Positions 58,100 to 64,000 of a stretch of DNA of 64,000 nt are shown piece after piece; position 1 is the stretch's first letter, and the number at the start of each line of letters is the position of its first letter. The DNA is from Ruminococcus sp. (GTDB taxonomy: Bacteria; Bacillota; Clostridia; Oscillospirales; Ruminococcaceae), in assembly GCF_019423705.1 (NCBI RefSeq), contig NZ_JAHZAX010000002.1:220165-284164 (forward strand), in the 5' to 3' direction. Both the position numbers and the translations under genes were made by a program. The notes below the pieces were generated by a model. That model searched no databases. It saw nothing but the letters and a program-made list of their open reading frames with translations, and was not told the DNA's origin.

Positions 58100-58604
58100 C
58101 TGCACCACTTTCCGCCTTTTGCTTCTTGTCCTTATGAGCCTTATTATCGTCCATAAAGCAGAAGCAAAGCACAAAGAGTATTCCGCCGATAACGATACAG
58201 ATATCCGCAAAGTTGAAAATAGGGAAATTTATGGGTTCAAACTTGATATAGTCAACGACTTCTTTAAGCCTTATCCTGTCGATAAGATTACCGATACCGC
58301 CTGCAAGCACCATTGCGAGAGAGATCATCTCAAGCTTTGAGCCCTTGCGTATCTTGTACATATAGACGATCGCCGCAATGCACACTATTATCGGCAGGCC
58401 GACGAGAAACCAGGTCTTGCCCGACATCATACTCCAAGCAGCACCGCTGTTTCTGATATGCGTAAGGCTGAAAACCTTGAAGCTGCCGAACTTTATCACC
58501 TCAAGTGGCTGGCCGTTCAGCGGAAGCTTATCCACCACCGCCAGCTTTATGAGCTGATCCGCAGCCACAAGAGCCGCCATTATCAAAAGTGAAATTACAA
58601 ACAT
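58086..58604 (-). CDS. lspA: Lipoprotein signal peptidase LspA
   Basis: Signal peptidase II, cleaving prolipoproteins ahead of the lipidated cysteine; substrates here would include the lipoprotein at 46583. The 172 residues have four membrane helices. Catalytic aspartates lie in AGGIGNLIDRIR and FNFADICIVIG, and DQLIK near the N-terminus is conserved. The ATG at 58604 is chosen because TTGGAG lies 6 bases upstream. A TTG at 58616 would include the ribosome site in the coding part. A Lys-rich cytoplasmic tail is present. It overlaps the rluD-like gene. Confidence 0.94.
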   Translation of the reverse strand: MFVISLLIMAALVAADQLIKLAVVDKLPLNGQPLEVIKFGSFKVFSLTHIRNSGAAWSMMSGKTWFLVGLPIIVCIAAIVYMYKIRKGSKLEMISLAMVLAGGIGNLIDRIRLKEVVDYIKFEPINFPIFNFADICIVIGGILFVLCFCFMDDNKAHKDKKQKAESGADEQA

Positions 58605-58655
58605 ACTTTTCTCCAAACCTTGAAAAGGCTCTGCGTTTGAACAGAGCCTATGGTT

Positions 58656-59414
58656 TTAGTTATTCTTTCCGAATTTAAGATCAGACGGTGCTGTCTTTGG
58701 GATAACAGGGTCAAATGAACCTGTGTTGAGCACCTTTTCAACGTGCTCCTTCTCAGCCTGTGCAGCTTCGTCAGTCTCCTCTGCGGCAACCTCTTCGATA
58801 GCTTCCTCAGTCTGCTCGGCTGTTTCTTCCTCGGCATAATCTTCCTGAGCTGCGTCAAGCTCCTCCTCAGATACTGTCGGGATCTCCATAATAAGTCTGA
58901 TCTGCTTATTGTAAAGCTCAGTCAGATTAGCCTTGAAGTATGTTACCTCAGCCTTGAGATTTTCATACTTTGCAAGCTCGTCGTCATAAGCGGCTCTTAC
59001 TTCGTTTATCTTCTTTTCTGTGATCTCGGTATTTGTCTTGATGAGCTCTGCGCACTTTTCTTTGTGCTCCTTAACGATCCTCTCGCACTCGGAAGCGCTC
59101 TGCTCAGCAAGTCTTACCTGCTCGGTCTTTGCAGACTCGATCATATCGTGAGCCAGTGTTTTAGCCTCTGTGAGTATCTTATTGGCTTCCTTCTGGGCAA
59201 CGATGAGCGCCTGCTGGATAGCCTCTTCGTCCTCTCTGTACTCGTTGATCTTCTCGACCAGCTTGATTATCTTGGCCTCAGTTTCCTGATTAGCCTTAAC
59301 GACCTCAGCATAATCTGCTGCGACCTGTGAAAGATACTCGTTTACATCGTCCTTACTGTAACCATTCTTTTCTGTCTCAAAGGTCTTGCCCTTGATACTG
59401 TTTGGACTCAACAT
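58656..59414 (-). CDS. divIVA: DivIVA-domain cell division protein
   Basis: A 252-residue coiled-coil protein. The membrane-curvature-binding DivIVA domain is at the N-terminus (LSPNSIKGKTFETEKNGYSKDDVNEYLSQVAADY). A long coiled coil (about residues 35-165) and a strongly acidic Glu/Ala-rich C-terminal region follow. It localises division or polar partners in Gram-positive cells. It follows ylmH by 18 bases with AGGAGG before the ATG. The acidic tail (about 180-235) is longer than in Bacillus DivIVA. Confidence 0.92.
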   Translation of the reverse strand: MLSPNSIKGKTFETEKNGYSKDDVNEYLSQVAADYAEVVKANQETEAKIIKLVEKINEYREDEEAIQQALIVAQKEANKILTEAKTLAHDMIESAKTEQVRLAEQSASECERIVKEHKEKCAELIKTNTEITEKKINEVRAAYDDELAKYENLKAEVTYFKANLTELYNKQIRLIMEIPTVSEEELDAAQEDYAEEETAEQTEEAIEEVAAEETDEAAQAEKEHVEKVLNTGSFDPVIPKTAPSDLKFGKNN

Positions 59415-59432
59415 AATAGAACCTCCTGATTT

Positions 59433-60212
59433 TTACACAAATTTCTGCAATGTTATATGTATTCTGTCCTTTTTAGTAACGCCGTCAACGGACACAAGCT
59501 TGAACTTGCCGTGACCTCTCACCGAGAACACGCAGCCCTCTTCAAGAAGCGCTTTCGGCGCATTTTTCAAAAAGTGATCTATCTCTATTCCTGTATTCTT
59601 AATAAGCTGTGCGGACTTTTCTCTTGAAGCCCTTATAGCAAGGCTCAGCACGCAGTCGGCTCTTAATGAAGCCACCGTGCCGCCTATCTCCTGCATTTTC
59701 ACCTGCGGCGTGAAGCCTTCTTCAAAGCCTTCCTGCGCCTTAACGCCTATCCTGCCGATCTTACTGATCAGCATCACGTCGTCGACAACGCTGTCACGGA
59801 CAAATACAACAGTCTGCCCTTCGTTCACAAGTATATCGCCCACGCTGTCACGAGTTATCCTCTGTCCCATAAGCGACCCTAAAAAGTCCCTATGAGTAAG
59901 CTTATCGCCGTTTCTGTATGTAAATGTTACGGCTTTAAGTGGGAAATCTTCTCTTGCAGGCTGGGCATAATCGGAATAAACGCAGACCATTTTCCGCTGC
60001 GCATTTTCATAACCGCCCCACAACTCATAGTTTTCATATTTCATCGAGGACATAAGTTTCTCGCAAAGCAGACATTGCCTTTCGTCAAGAAAAGCTGAAA
60101 ACCTTGAAAAATACCTATCCTGTGCGCTCCTCGCCCAATCGCTGAGCTTATCGAGCAGCACCTTGTCCTCATTGCTCAGATCGGGTAGAAAATGATATTT
60201 GCCCTCTGCCAT
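59433..60212 (-). CDS. ylmH: YlmH-like S4-domain RNA-binding protein
   Basis: A 259-residue protein of the YlmH family, a conserved member of the sepF-divIVA cluster that has been linked to rescue of stalled 50S subunits. The N-terminal part includes the RQCLLCEKLMSS and VYSDYAQPAREDFPLKAVTF stretches. The C-terminal S4 RNA-binding domain is visible as ADCVLSLAIRASREKSAQLI. It starts 3 bases after the sepF stop. The ribosome site is weak, so translation is probably coupled to sepF. Confidence 0.9.
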   Translation of the reverse strand: MAEGKYHFLPDLSNEDKVLLDKLSDWARSAQDRYFSRFSAFLDERQCLLCEKLMSSMKYENYELWGGYENAQRKMVCVYSDYAQPAREDFPLKAVTFTYRNGDKLTHRDFLGSLMGQRITRDSVGDILVNEGQTVVFVRDSVVDDVMLISKIGRIGVKAQEGFEEGFTPQVKMQEIGGTVASLRADCVLSLAIRASREKSAQLIKNTGIEIDHFLKNAPKALLEEGCVFSVRGHGKFKLVSVDGVTKKDRIHITLQKFV

Positions 60213-60215
60213 ACC

Positions 60216-60659
60216 TTAGAAGCTGTAACCGTTGTTCTCAAGCTCGCTCATAAGGTCAACGCCGCTGAAGCCAACGTTTCTTGGCATAATGGCAAAAGTT
60301 TTCTGCGCCATCATCTTGATATCTGCGCCGTTTGCATAAGCAACGCCTGAGATAAAGTCGAGGATTCTCTTAGCGTCCTCGCTCTTAACTGTTTCGAGGT
60401 TGAGCAAAACTGTCTTGCCCTCGTTTATATCACCGCCGATAGACTTGACCTCAGAAAAATCGTTTGGTCTTGCAAGAACTATCTGCAAAGTAGTTGTCTG
60501 TTCCATTCTCATTGGACGTGGAGCCTCATAGCCTGCTGTCTTAGGCTTTTCGCTGTATTCAGCCTTGCTCTCATATGTTGGCTGCTGATACATATTATCC
60601 TCCTGCTCAAGTTCGTCCTCGCCAACGAACAAATTTTTAAAACCCTGTAAAACGCCCAT
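60216..60659 (-). CDS. sepF: Cell division protein SepF
   Basis: A 147-residue FtsZ partner that anchors the Z-ring to the membrane and bundles FtsZ. An N-terminal amphipathic membrane-targeting helix (MGVLQGFKNLFV) is followed by an acidic linker and the C-terminal SepF domain: IVLARPNDFSEVKSIGGDI, GKTVLLNLETV and RILDFISGVAYANG. GGAGGG precedes the ATG. It lies between a yggS-type gene and ylmH, the usual Gram-positive order. Confidence 0.95.
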   Translation of the reverse strand: MGVLQGFKNLFVGEDELEQEDNMYQQPTYESKAEYSEKPKTAGYEAPRPMRMEQTTTLQIVLARPNDFSEVKSIGGDINEGKTVLLNLETVKSEDAKRILDFISGVAYANGADIKMMAQKTFAIMPRNVGFSGVDLMSELENNGYSF

Positions 60660-60661
60660 TT

Positions 60662-61408
60662 TTAACCCTCCAAATAATTTCTAGCTCCGAAAAGCTTTGT
60701 TCCGATTCTCACCAAAGTTGAGCCGTGCTTGATAGCCATCTCATAGTCGCCCGACATCCCCATTGAAAGTATATCCATAGAAACGTTCGGGATAGATCTT
60801 TCCTTTACACGCAGAAAGATCCCGTGCATTTTGTCGAAAACGTCCTCACCAGAGCCAACAGGCGGTATCGCCATAAGACCCTTTACCGAAATGTTCGGCA
60901 GTTCGGCGGCCTGTCTCACAAGCTCCTCCGCCATATCGGCAGGAACGCCGCTCTTTGTGGCTTCATCACCGATATTTATTTCGATAAGGACATTCATCAC
61001 CTTATTGTTCTTAGCCGCCAGCCTGTTTATCTCCTGCGCAAGCTTGAGATCATCCACCGACTGGATCAGCGTTACGTCATTTATTATATATTTCACCTTG
61101 TTGGTCTGCAAGTGCCCGATAAACTGCACCTCTGCGCTTTTATCGTAAAAGTCCTTCTTAGAAAGATACTCCTGCACTCTGTTCTCACCAAGGAGCGTAA
61201 AGCCCTGTTTAACGGCAAAATTGACCTTTTCGGGCGAAACGGTCTTTGTGACCGCCATTGCCTTTATGATCTCGTCGCTTTTGCGCCATTTTGCCTTAGC
61301 GTTCTCTATATTATAACATATCTCTTTACAGTTTTCAAGAACCTCGGGGAAATAATTATCCTGAGCTGACATCTTTGCTGTCTGATTTGCTTCGCTGCAC
61401 ATCTTCAT
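60662..61408 (-). CDS. YggS/PLPBP-family PLP homeostasis protein
   Basis: A 248-residue single-domain PLP-binding protein (YggS/YlmE/PROSC family) involved in pyridoxal phosphate homeostasis, not a classical enzyme. The PLP lysine lies in IIKAMAVTKTVSPEKVNFAV. LLGENRVQEYLSK, FIGHLQTNKVKYII and the C-terminal LSMGMSGDYEMAIKHGSTLVRIGTKLFG are diagnostic. The ATG at 61408 follows GAGGTGG by about 6 bases and overlaps the upstream gene by 53 bases. An internal ATG at 61372 lacks a ribosome site. Confidence 0.92.
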   Translation of the reverse strand: MKMCSEANQTAKMSAQDNYFPEVLENCKEICYNIENAKAKWRKSDEIIKAMAVTKTVSPEKVNFAVKQGFTLLGENRVQEYLSKKDFYDKSAEVQFIGHLQTNKVKYIINDVTLIQSVDDLKLAQEINRLAAKNNKVMNVLIEINIGDEATKSGVPADMAEELVRQAAELPNISVKGLMAIPPVGSGEDVFDKMHGIFLRVKERSIPNVSMDILSMGMSGDYEMAIKHGSTLVRIGTKLFGARNYLEG

Positions 61409-62591
61409 CTGAAACCACCTCTAACAAAATTTGATCGTAAAGCAGCAGGTAATCCTCATCTGAGGTATTCTTCGAGAGCACATAATCATCGCCCTCATAG
61501 ATAACGTCGATCTTCTTGAATGTTATATCCTTGCCGAGGATAACGTAAACGCCCTTTTGGTCGCCCTGAAAGCGGATTGCGCTTCTTGGCACTTTAAGTC
61601 CCTGATACTCGTCGAAAATAAGCTCTGCCGACTGCACTCTTGATTCCACCAGCGCTTCGTCAAGTCTGTCGCAGCTAAGGGTCACAACGATCTTATCCTC
61701 ATCGTCCTCGCAAGGCTTGACTGAATCCACCTGAACGTCGTAAACGTTTTTGGTGGTGCTCAGCGTCATTTGCAGCCACGAACCCTCGGTTATTCTCTTA
61801 TCATTGTCAAAAACGCCAACGATCTTGCAGGAATAATCCGTGAACATCTTTCCGACTGCATTGTCAACACTCTTTGCAGGGTTGTCAATTATATCCTGTA
61901 TCTGCTTTTCGGTAAGATCGGCTGCGTTCTCCGTGGTGAGCTCGCTCTCATAGCCATCAGCATAGGAAACGAAATAGCCCGTTTCATCGGCGGTTATCTT
62001 CTTGCTCGAATCGGCGGTCTGGCTTTCAAGATCGTTCACCTTCTGTTGGAGCTCGTTTATCTTGTCATCATAGCTCTGCTCAGTTTTTGTGACGATATTA
62101 TAAATATTCATCACCAGGGACAAGTCCTCTCTGACCTTTGCAAAGTCGGAGAAATTATCCTGTACCGAATAAGCCAGCAGCTCTTTATACTCGCCGTCGA
62201 TCTTGCTCTTGATAGTCTCCGGCTGGACGTAATTTGTCGTGCCGGGGTTTTGTGCTCGCTCAAGGGCGTTTATCTCCTCTTCGAGCAGCTTTATCTTGTT
62301 CTTTGCCGTGACGGCGCCCTCAGAGGAATAAACTGTGGCGATAGTGTTGCCGACAGATATCTTGCTGCCGTCGGAATAGGTATAGTCAAGGACACCGCCG
62401 CCGTCATATGTGATGACTTTTTCGTCTCTGACGATAACGCCTTGGAAAGGTATATCCTCATTTATAGTGGTGAGGACAGCCTCTTCGGTATCGTGACGGT
62501 CGGTGAGATTATAATATATCTGACTGCCGATAGTGGTAAGAATGAGTACGGAAAGCAGACCGGTAAGGATCTTAACGGTCAATGAATTCAT
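61356..62591 (-). CDS. HlyD-like membrane-anchored adaptor protein
   Basis: A 411-residue protein with one N-terminal membrane helix (about residues 6-28) and a large extracytoplasmic part. A biotinyl-lipoyl-like barrel (DIPFQGVIVRDEKVITYDGGG) is interrupted by a coiled-coil hairpin (about 100-210), and beta-barrel segments follow (ITADETGYFVSYADGYE; LKVPRSAIRFQGDQKGVYVI). This resembles the HlyD/membrane-fusion type, but no ABC or RND pump gene is adjacent. Its place between hfq and the sepF cluster suggests a division- or envelope-linked role, which is inference. Confidence 0.78.
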   Translation of the reverse strand: MNSLTVKILTGLLSVLILTTIGSQIYYNLTDRHDTEEAVLTTINEDIPFQGVIVRDEKVITYDGGGVLDYTYSDGSKISVGNTIATVYSSEGAVTAKNKIKLLEEEINALERAQNPGTTNYVQPETIKSKIDGEYKELLAYSVQDNFSDFAKVREDLSLVMNIYNIVTKTEQSYDDKINELQQKVNDLESQTADSSKKITADETGYFVSYADGYESELTTENAADLTEKQIQDIIDNPAKSVDNAVGKMFTDYSCKIVGVFDNDKRITEGSWLQMTLSTTKNVYDVQVDSVKPCEDDEDKIVVTLSCDRLDEALVESRVQSAELIFDEYQGLKVPRSAIRFQGDQKGVYVILGKDITFKKIDVIYEGDDYVLSKNTSDEDYLLLYDQILLEVVSDEDVQRSKSDSKDVSSG

Positions 62592-62604
62592 ACTTTTCTA
62601 CCTC

Positions 62605-62847
62605 TTATGCCTCAGAACTGCCTGCTGCGTCAAGGATATTGATATACTTTGAAGGCACGATAGTTGAGATTGCGTGCTTATAAACAACGTTCTGCTTGCC
62701 CTCGCAGTCAAGAACTACAACATAGCTGTCAAAGCCCTTAACGATACCCTTGAACTGATAGCCGTTCATAAGGATAAATGTTGAAGTTATCTTGTCCTTT
62801 CTGATCTGATTGAGAACAACGTCCTGAAGATTAAGATTCTTATTCAT
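62605..62847 (-). CDS. hfq: RNA chaperone Hfq
   Basis: An 80-residue Sm-like hexameric RNA chaperone. The Sm1 motif is seen as KITSTFILMNGYQFKGIVKGFDSYVVVL and the Sm2 motif as VVYKHAISTIVP (usual YKHAI). The conserved Gln of the distal/proximal faces is in LNLQDVVLNQIRKDK. It follows miaA as in many bacteria. TAGGAGTG lies before the ATG, and a promoter overlapping the end of miaA may drive it independently. Confidence 0.96.
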   Translation of the reverse strand: MNKNLNLQDVVLNQIRKDKITSTFILMNGYQFKGIVKGFDSYVVVLDCEGKQNVVYKHAISTIVPSKYINILDAAGSSEA

Positions 62848-62893
62848 AAAAAAACACTCCTAAATAGTTTTCGAGCAATAATTTGCACTTTAA

Positions 62894-62910
62894 TGGCGGA
62901 ATTTCCGCCA
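62894..62910. promoter_or_regulatory. Perfect palindrome in the hfq leader
   Basis: TGGCGGAA (62894-62901) and TTCCGCCA (62903-62910) around one T. It falls about 15-30 bases after the expected hfq transcription start. No T tract follows, so it looks like an operator or a stable 5' hairpin and not a terminator. Confidence 0.55.
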
Positions 62911-62931
62911 CGTCATATATGCTCAACTTAT

Positions 62932-62940
62932 ATTATATCA
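62932..62940 (-). promoter_or_regulatory. Extended -10 promoter of hfq overlapping the miaA stop codon
   Basis: On the minus strand TGATATAAT forms a TGn extended -10. The TGA is also the miaA stop codon (62940-62938). No convincing -35 is visible. Confidence 0.5.
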
Positions 62941-63891
62941 CATAATTTCGGATTTGGCTATAATATTTTGAATATTTTCGATAATTTTTTTCAAATTATC
63001 AAATTTGTCCGTTTCCACCCACTTAATTCCGTCAACTCTTCTAAACCAAGTGAGCTGTCTTTTGGCATAATGGCGGCTTTCCTGCTTTATTTTGTCGAGA
63101 CAGTCCCCAAGCTCTGCCCTGCCCTCAAAGTAAGGCACAAGTTCTTTATAGCCTATCGCTTGATATGCCGTTGCAGGGGTGAAGCTTTCATAAAACTGTC
63201 TGCATTCCTCGATAAGGCCGTTTTCCACCATTATATCCACACGGCGGTTAATGCGGTCGTAAATGAACTGCCTGTCAGAAGCCGTCAGACCGATCATACA
63301 GGCGTTATAAGGCGATTGTTCACGGCGGCTGTTTATCTTGTGCTGAGAAAGCGGCACGCCTGTGGTCTCAAAGACCTCCAGCCCTCTTATAACTCGGGGC
63401 AGATTATTTTCGTGGACTTTTTCGGCTGTGGCAGGGTCAACTTCTTTGAGCCTTAGCCAAAGTTCGTGATTGCCTATCTCTTTCGCTTCGGCTTCAAGGC
63501 GCTTTCGCACGCTGCCGTCCGTTTCGGTGTCGTCAAAGATTATATTATCCACCAGCGAACTTATATAAAGCCCCGTCCCGCCGCAGACGATAGGCAGCTT
63601 TCCACGGCTGTGTATATCCCGTATACGCTCTCCAGCAAGCTTCACATAATCAGCCACGGAAAAAGACTTATCGGGTTCAAGAAAGTCAACAAGATAATGT
63701 GGCACGCCCTGCATTTCCTCTTTAGTGGGCTTTGCCGTTGCGATACTCAGACCTTTATAGATCTGCATTGAGTCCGCCGAGATCACTTCGCCGTCATAAA
63801 TTTTCGCAAGCTCCACCGCTGTGGCAGTTTTTCCGCTGGCGGTCGGCCCTGCAATGACCAGCAGGGGTATCTTCTTGTCCGTAAGTCTCAC
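62938..63891 (-). CDS. miaA: tRNA dimethylallyltransferase MiaA
   Basis: Adds dimethylallyl to N6 of A37 in UNN-decoding tRNAs. The 317 residues have the P-loop VIAGPTASGKTATAVELA, VISADSMQIYKGLSIATAKP, the catalytic VPHYLVDFLEPDKSFSVADY, GGTGLYISSLVDNI and the C-terminal zinc-free region KQESRHYAKRQLTWFRR. The start is GTG at 63891, with GGAG immediately upstream. The spacing is unusually tight, but no better start exists before the P-loop. Confidence 0.95.
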   Translation of the reverse strand: MRLTDKKIPLLVIAGPTASGKTATAVELAKIYDGEVISADSMQIYKGLSIATAKPTKEEMQGVPHYLVDFLEPDKSFSVADYVKLAGERIRDIHSRGKLPIVCGGTGLYISSLVDNIIFDDTETDGSVRKRLEAEAKEIGNHELWLRLKEVDPATAEKVHENNLPRVIRGLEVFETTGVPLSQHKINSRREQSPYNACMIGLTASDRQFIYDRINRRVDIMVENGLIEECRQFYESFTPATAYQAIGYKELVPYFEGRAELGDCLDKIKQESRHYAKRQLTWFRRVDGIKWVETDKFDNLKKIIENIQNIIAKSEIM

Positions 63892-63915
63892 CTCCGTTAC
63901 ATTTTAAGGCAACAC

Positions 63916-64000
63916 CGCACAAGGATTGTGCGTAAGATGCGCAGCCAGATTTTTCGTCAGATTGTATAGAAATTTTGCAGGCATACTGTCGTATGTCAAG
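63916..64000. repeat. Palindrome-rich stretch at the window end, probable dispersed repeat
   Basis: No gene reads through the last 109 bases. CGCACAA (63916-63922) with TTGTGCG (63926-63932), and CATAC with GTATG near 63980-63993, form short perfect hairpins close together. Their density and non-coding nature suggest part of a small repeat element cut by the window edge. The assignment is tentative. Confidence 0.3.

Noticed and set aside
58743..59330. A 195-codon plus-strand frame, Leu/Ser-rich, opposite divIVA
   Set aside because: It is the complement of a Glu/Ala/Lys-rich coiled coil, which naturally yields a long open frame with apparent hydrophobic runs. No ribosome site or promoter is present.
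61770..62585. A 271-codon open frame on the plus strand opposite the HlyD-like gene
   Set aside because: It is fully antisense to a gene with clear domain structure and a good ribosome site. Its composition is typical of the complement of a coding frame, and it has no recognisable family.
1..64000. CRISPR arrays, tRNA or rRNA genes, insertion sequences, prophage genes
   Set aside because: I saw no regularly spaced repeats, no cloverleaf or rRNA signature and no transposase, integrase or phage-like protein among the coding frames.

Overview
The window looks like a chromosomal segment from a moderate-GC, endospore-forming Clostridia member, most like Ruminococcus or a related Oscillospiraceae genus. 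The evidence is SpoIIE and YunB, GatCAB tRNA amidotransferase, split transketolase, the glgB-glgC-glgD-glgA glycogen operon, PurO-type IMP cyclohydrolase beside a one-domain AICAR transformylase, Gram-positive SepF/DivIVA/YlmH division genes, strong AGGAGG-type ribosome sites and consensus sigma-A promoters. Most genes are vertical, housekeeping-type genes. I saw no tRNA, rRNA, CRISPR array, transposase or prophage.

Layout. 1-7.2 kb: the 3' part of mutS2, yunB, then ligA-gatC-gatA-gatB from a clear promoter. 7.2-12.7 kb (mostly minus): a trans-sulfuration PLP enzyme, a flavodoxin, an L-fucose/L-arabinose isomerase-like protein, a YdcF/SanA-like membrane protein and two small HPr-like proteins lacking the active-site histidine. 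12.7-18.4 kb: mtaB, a single-chain purL under its own promoter, and a DUF1294 protein. 18.4-21.3 kb (minus): an ECF sigma factor with a large membrane-anchored partner, and a P-loop kinase. 21.4-26.8 kb: an overlapping operon (Lrp regulator, aminotransferase, ispE, zinc-ribbon membrane protein, radical SAM enzyme) and an HD-domain protein. 26.8-32.8 kb: the minus-strand glycogen operon. 33-36.3 kb: spoIIE and rsmA.

36.3-37.5 kb is a gene-poor, structured stretch with a small repeat element, a possible 31-residue hydrophobic ORF coupled to a 72-residue protein, and a 360-nt purE leader carrying a possible 38-residue leader ORF and an intrinsic terminator. 37.5-48.7 kb is the purine cluster: purE-purC-purF paralog-purF-purM-purN-purO-two zinc-ribbon membrane proteins-purH (AICAR transformylase)-candidate structured RNA-lipoprotein-purD. 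With purL it encodes most of the route from PRPP to IMP. GAR transformylation is by PurN, and IMP formation is split between two proteins. The first PurF homolog has lost its glutaminase residues but keeps its PRPP loop and Fe-S cysteines.

48.7-54.5 kb: a three-copy 24-bp repeat, then a divergent TetR repressor and MMPL transporter plus an exported heptad-repeat protein, separated by four 13-bp palindromic operator-like sites that overlap or adjoin both promoters. 54.5-64 kb (all minus): split transketolase, a HAD phosphatase, and a division/RNA cluster (miaA, hfq, HlyD-like adaptor, yggS-type PLP protein, sepF, ylmH, divIVA, lspA, rluD-like). The window ends in a palindrome-rich stretch, probably part of a dispersed repeat.

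Most promising for follow-up: the inactive-glutaminase PurF paralog, the purE leader, the TetR/MMPL/heptad-repeat module, the two Crh-like HPr proteins, the polylysine tail on GlgB and the possible ncRNA upstream of purD.
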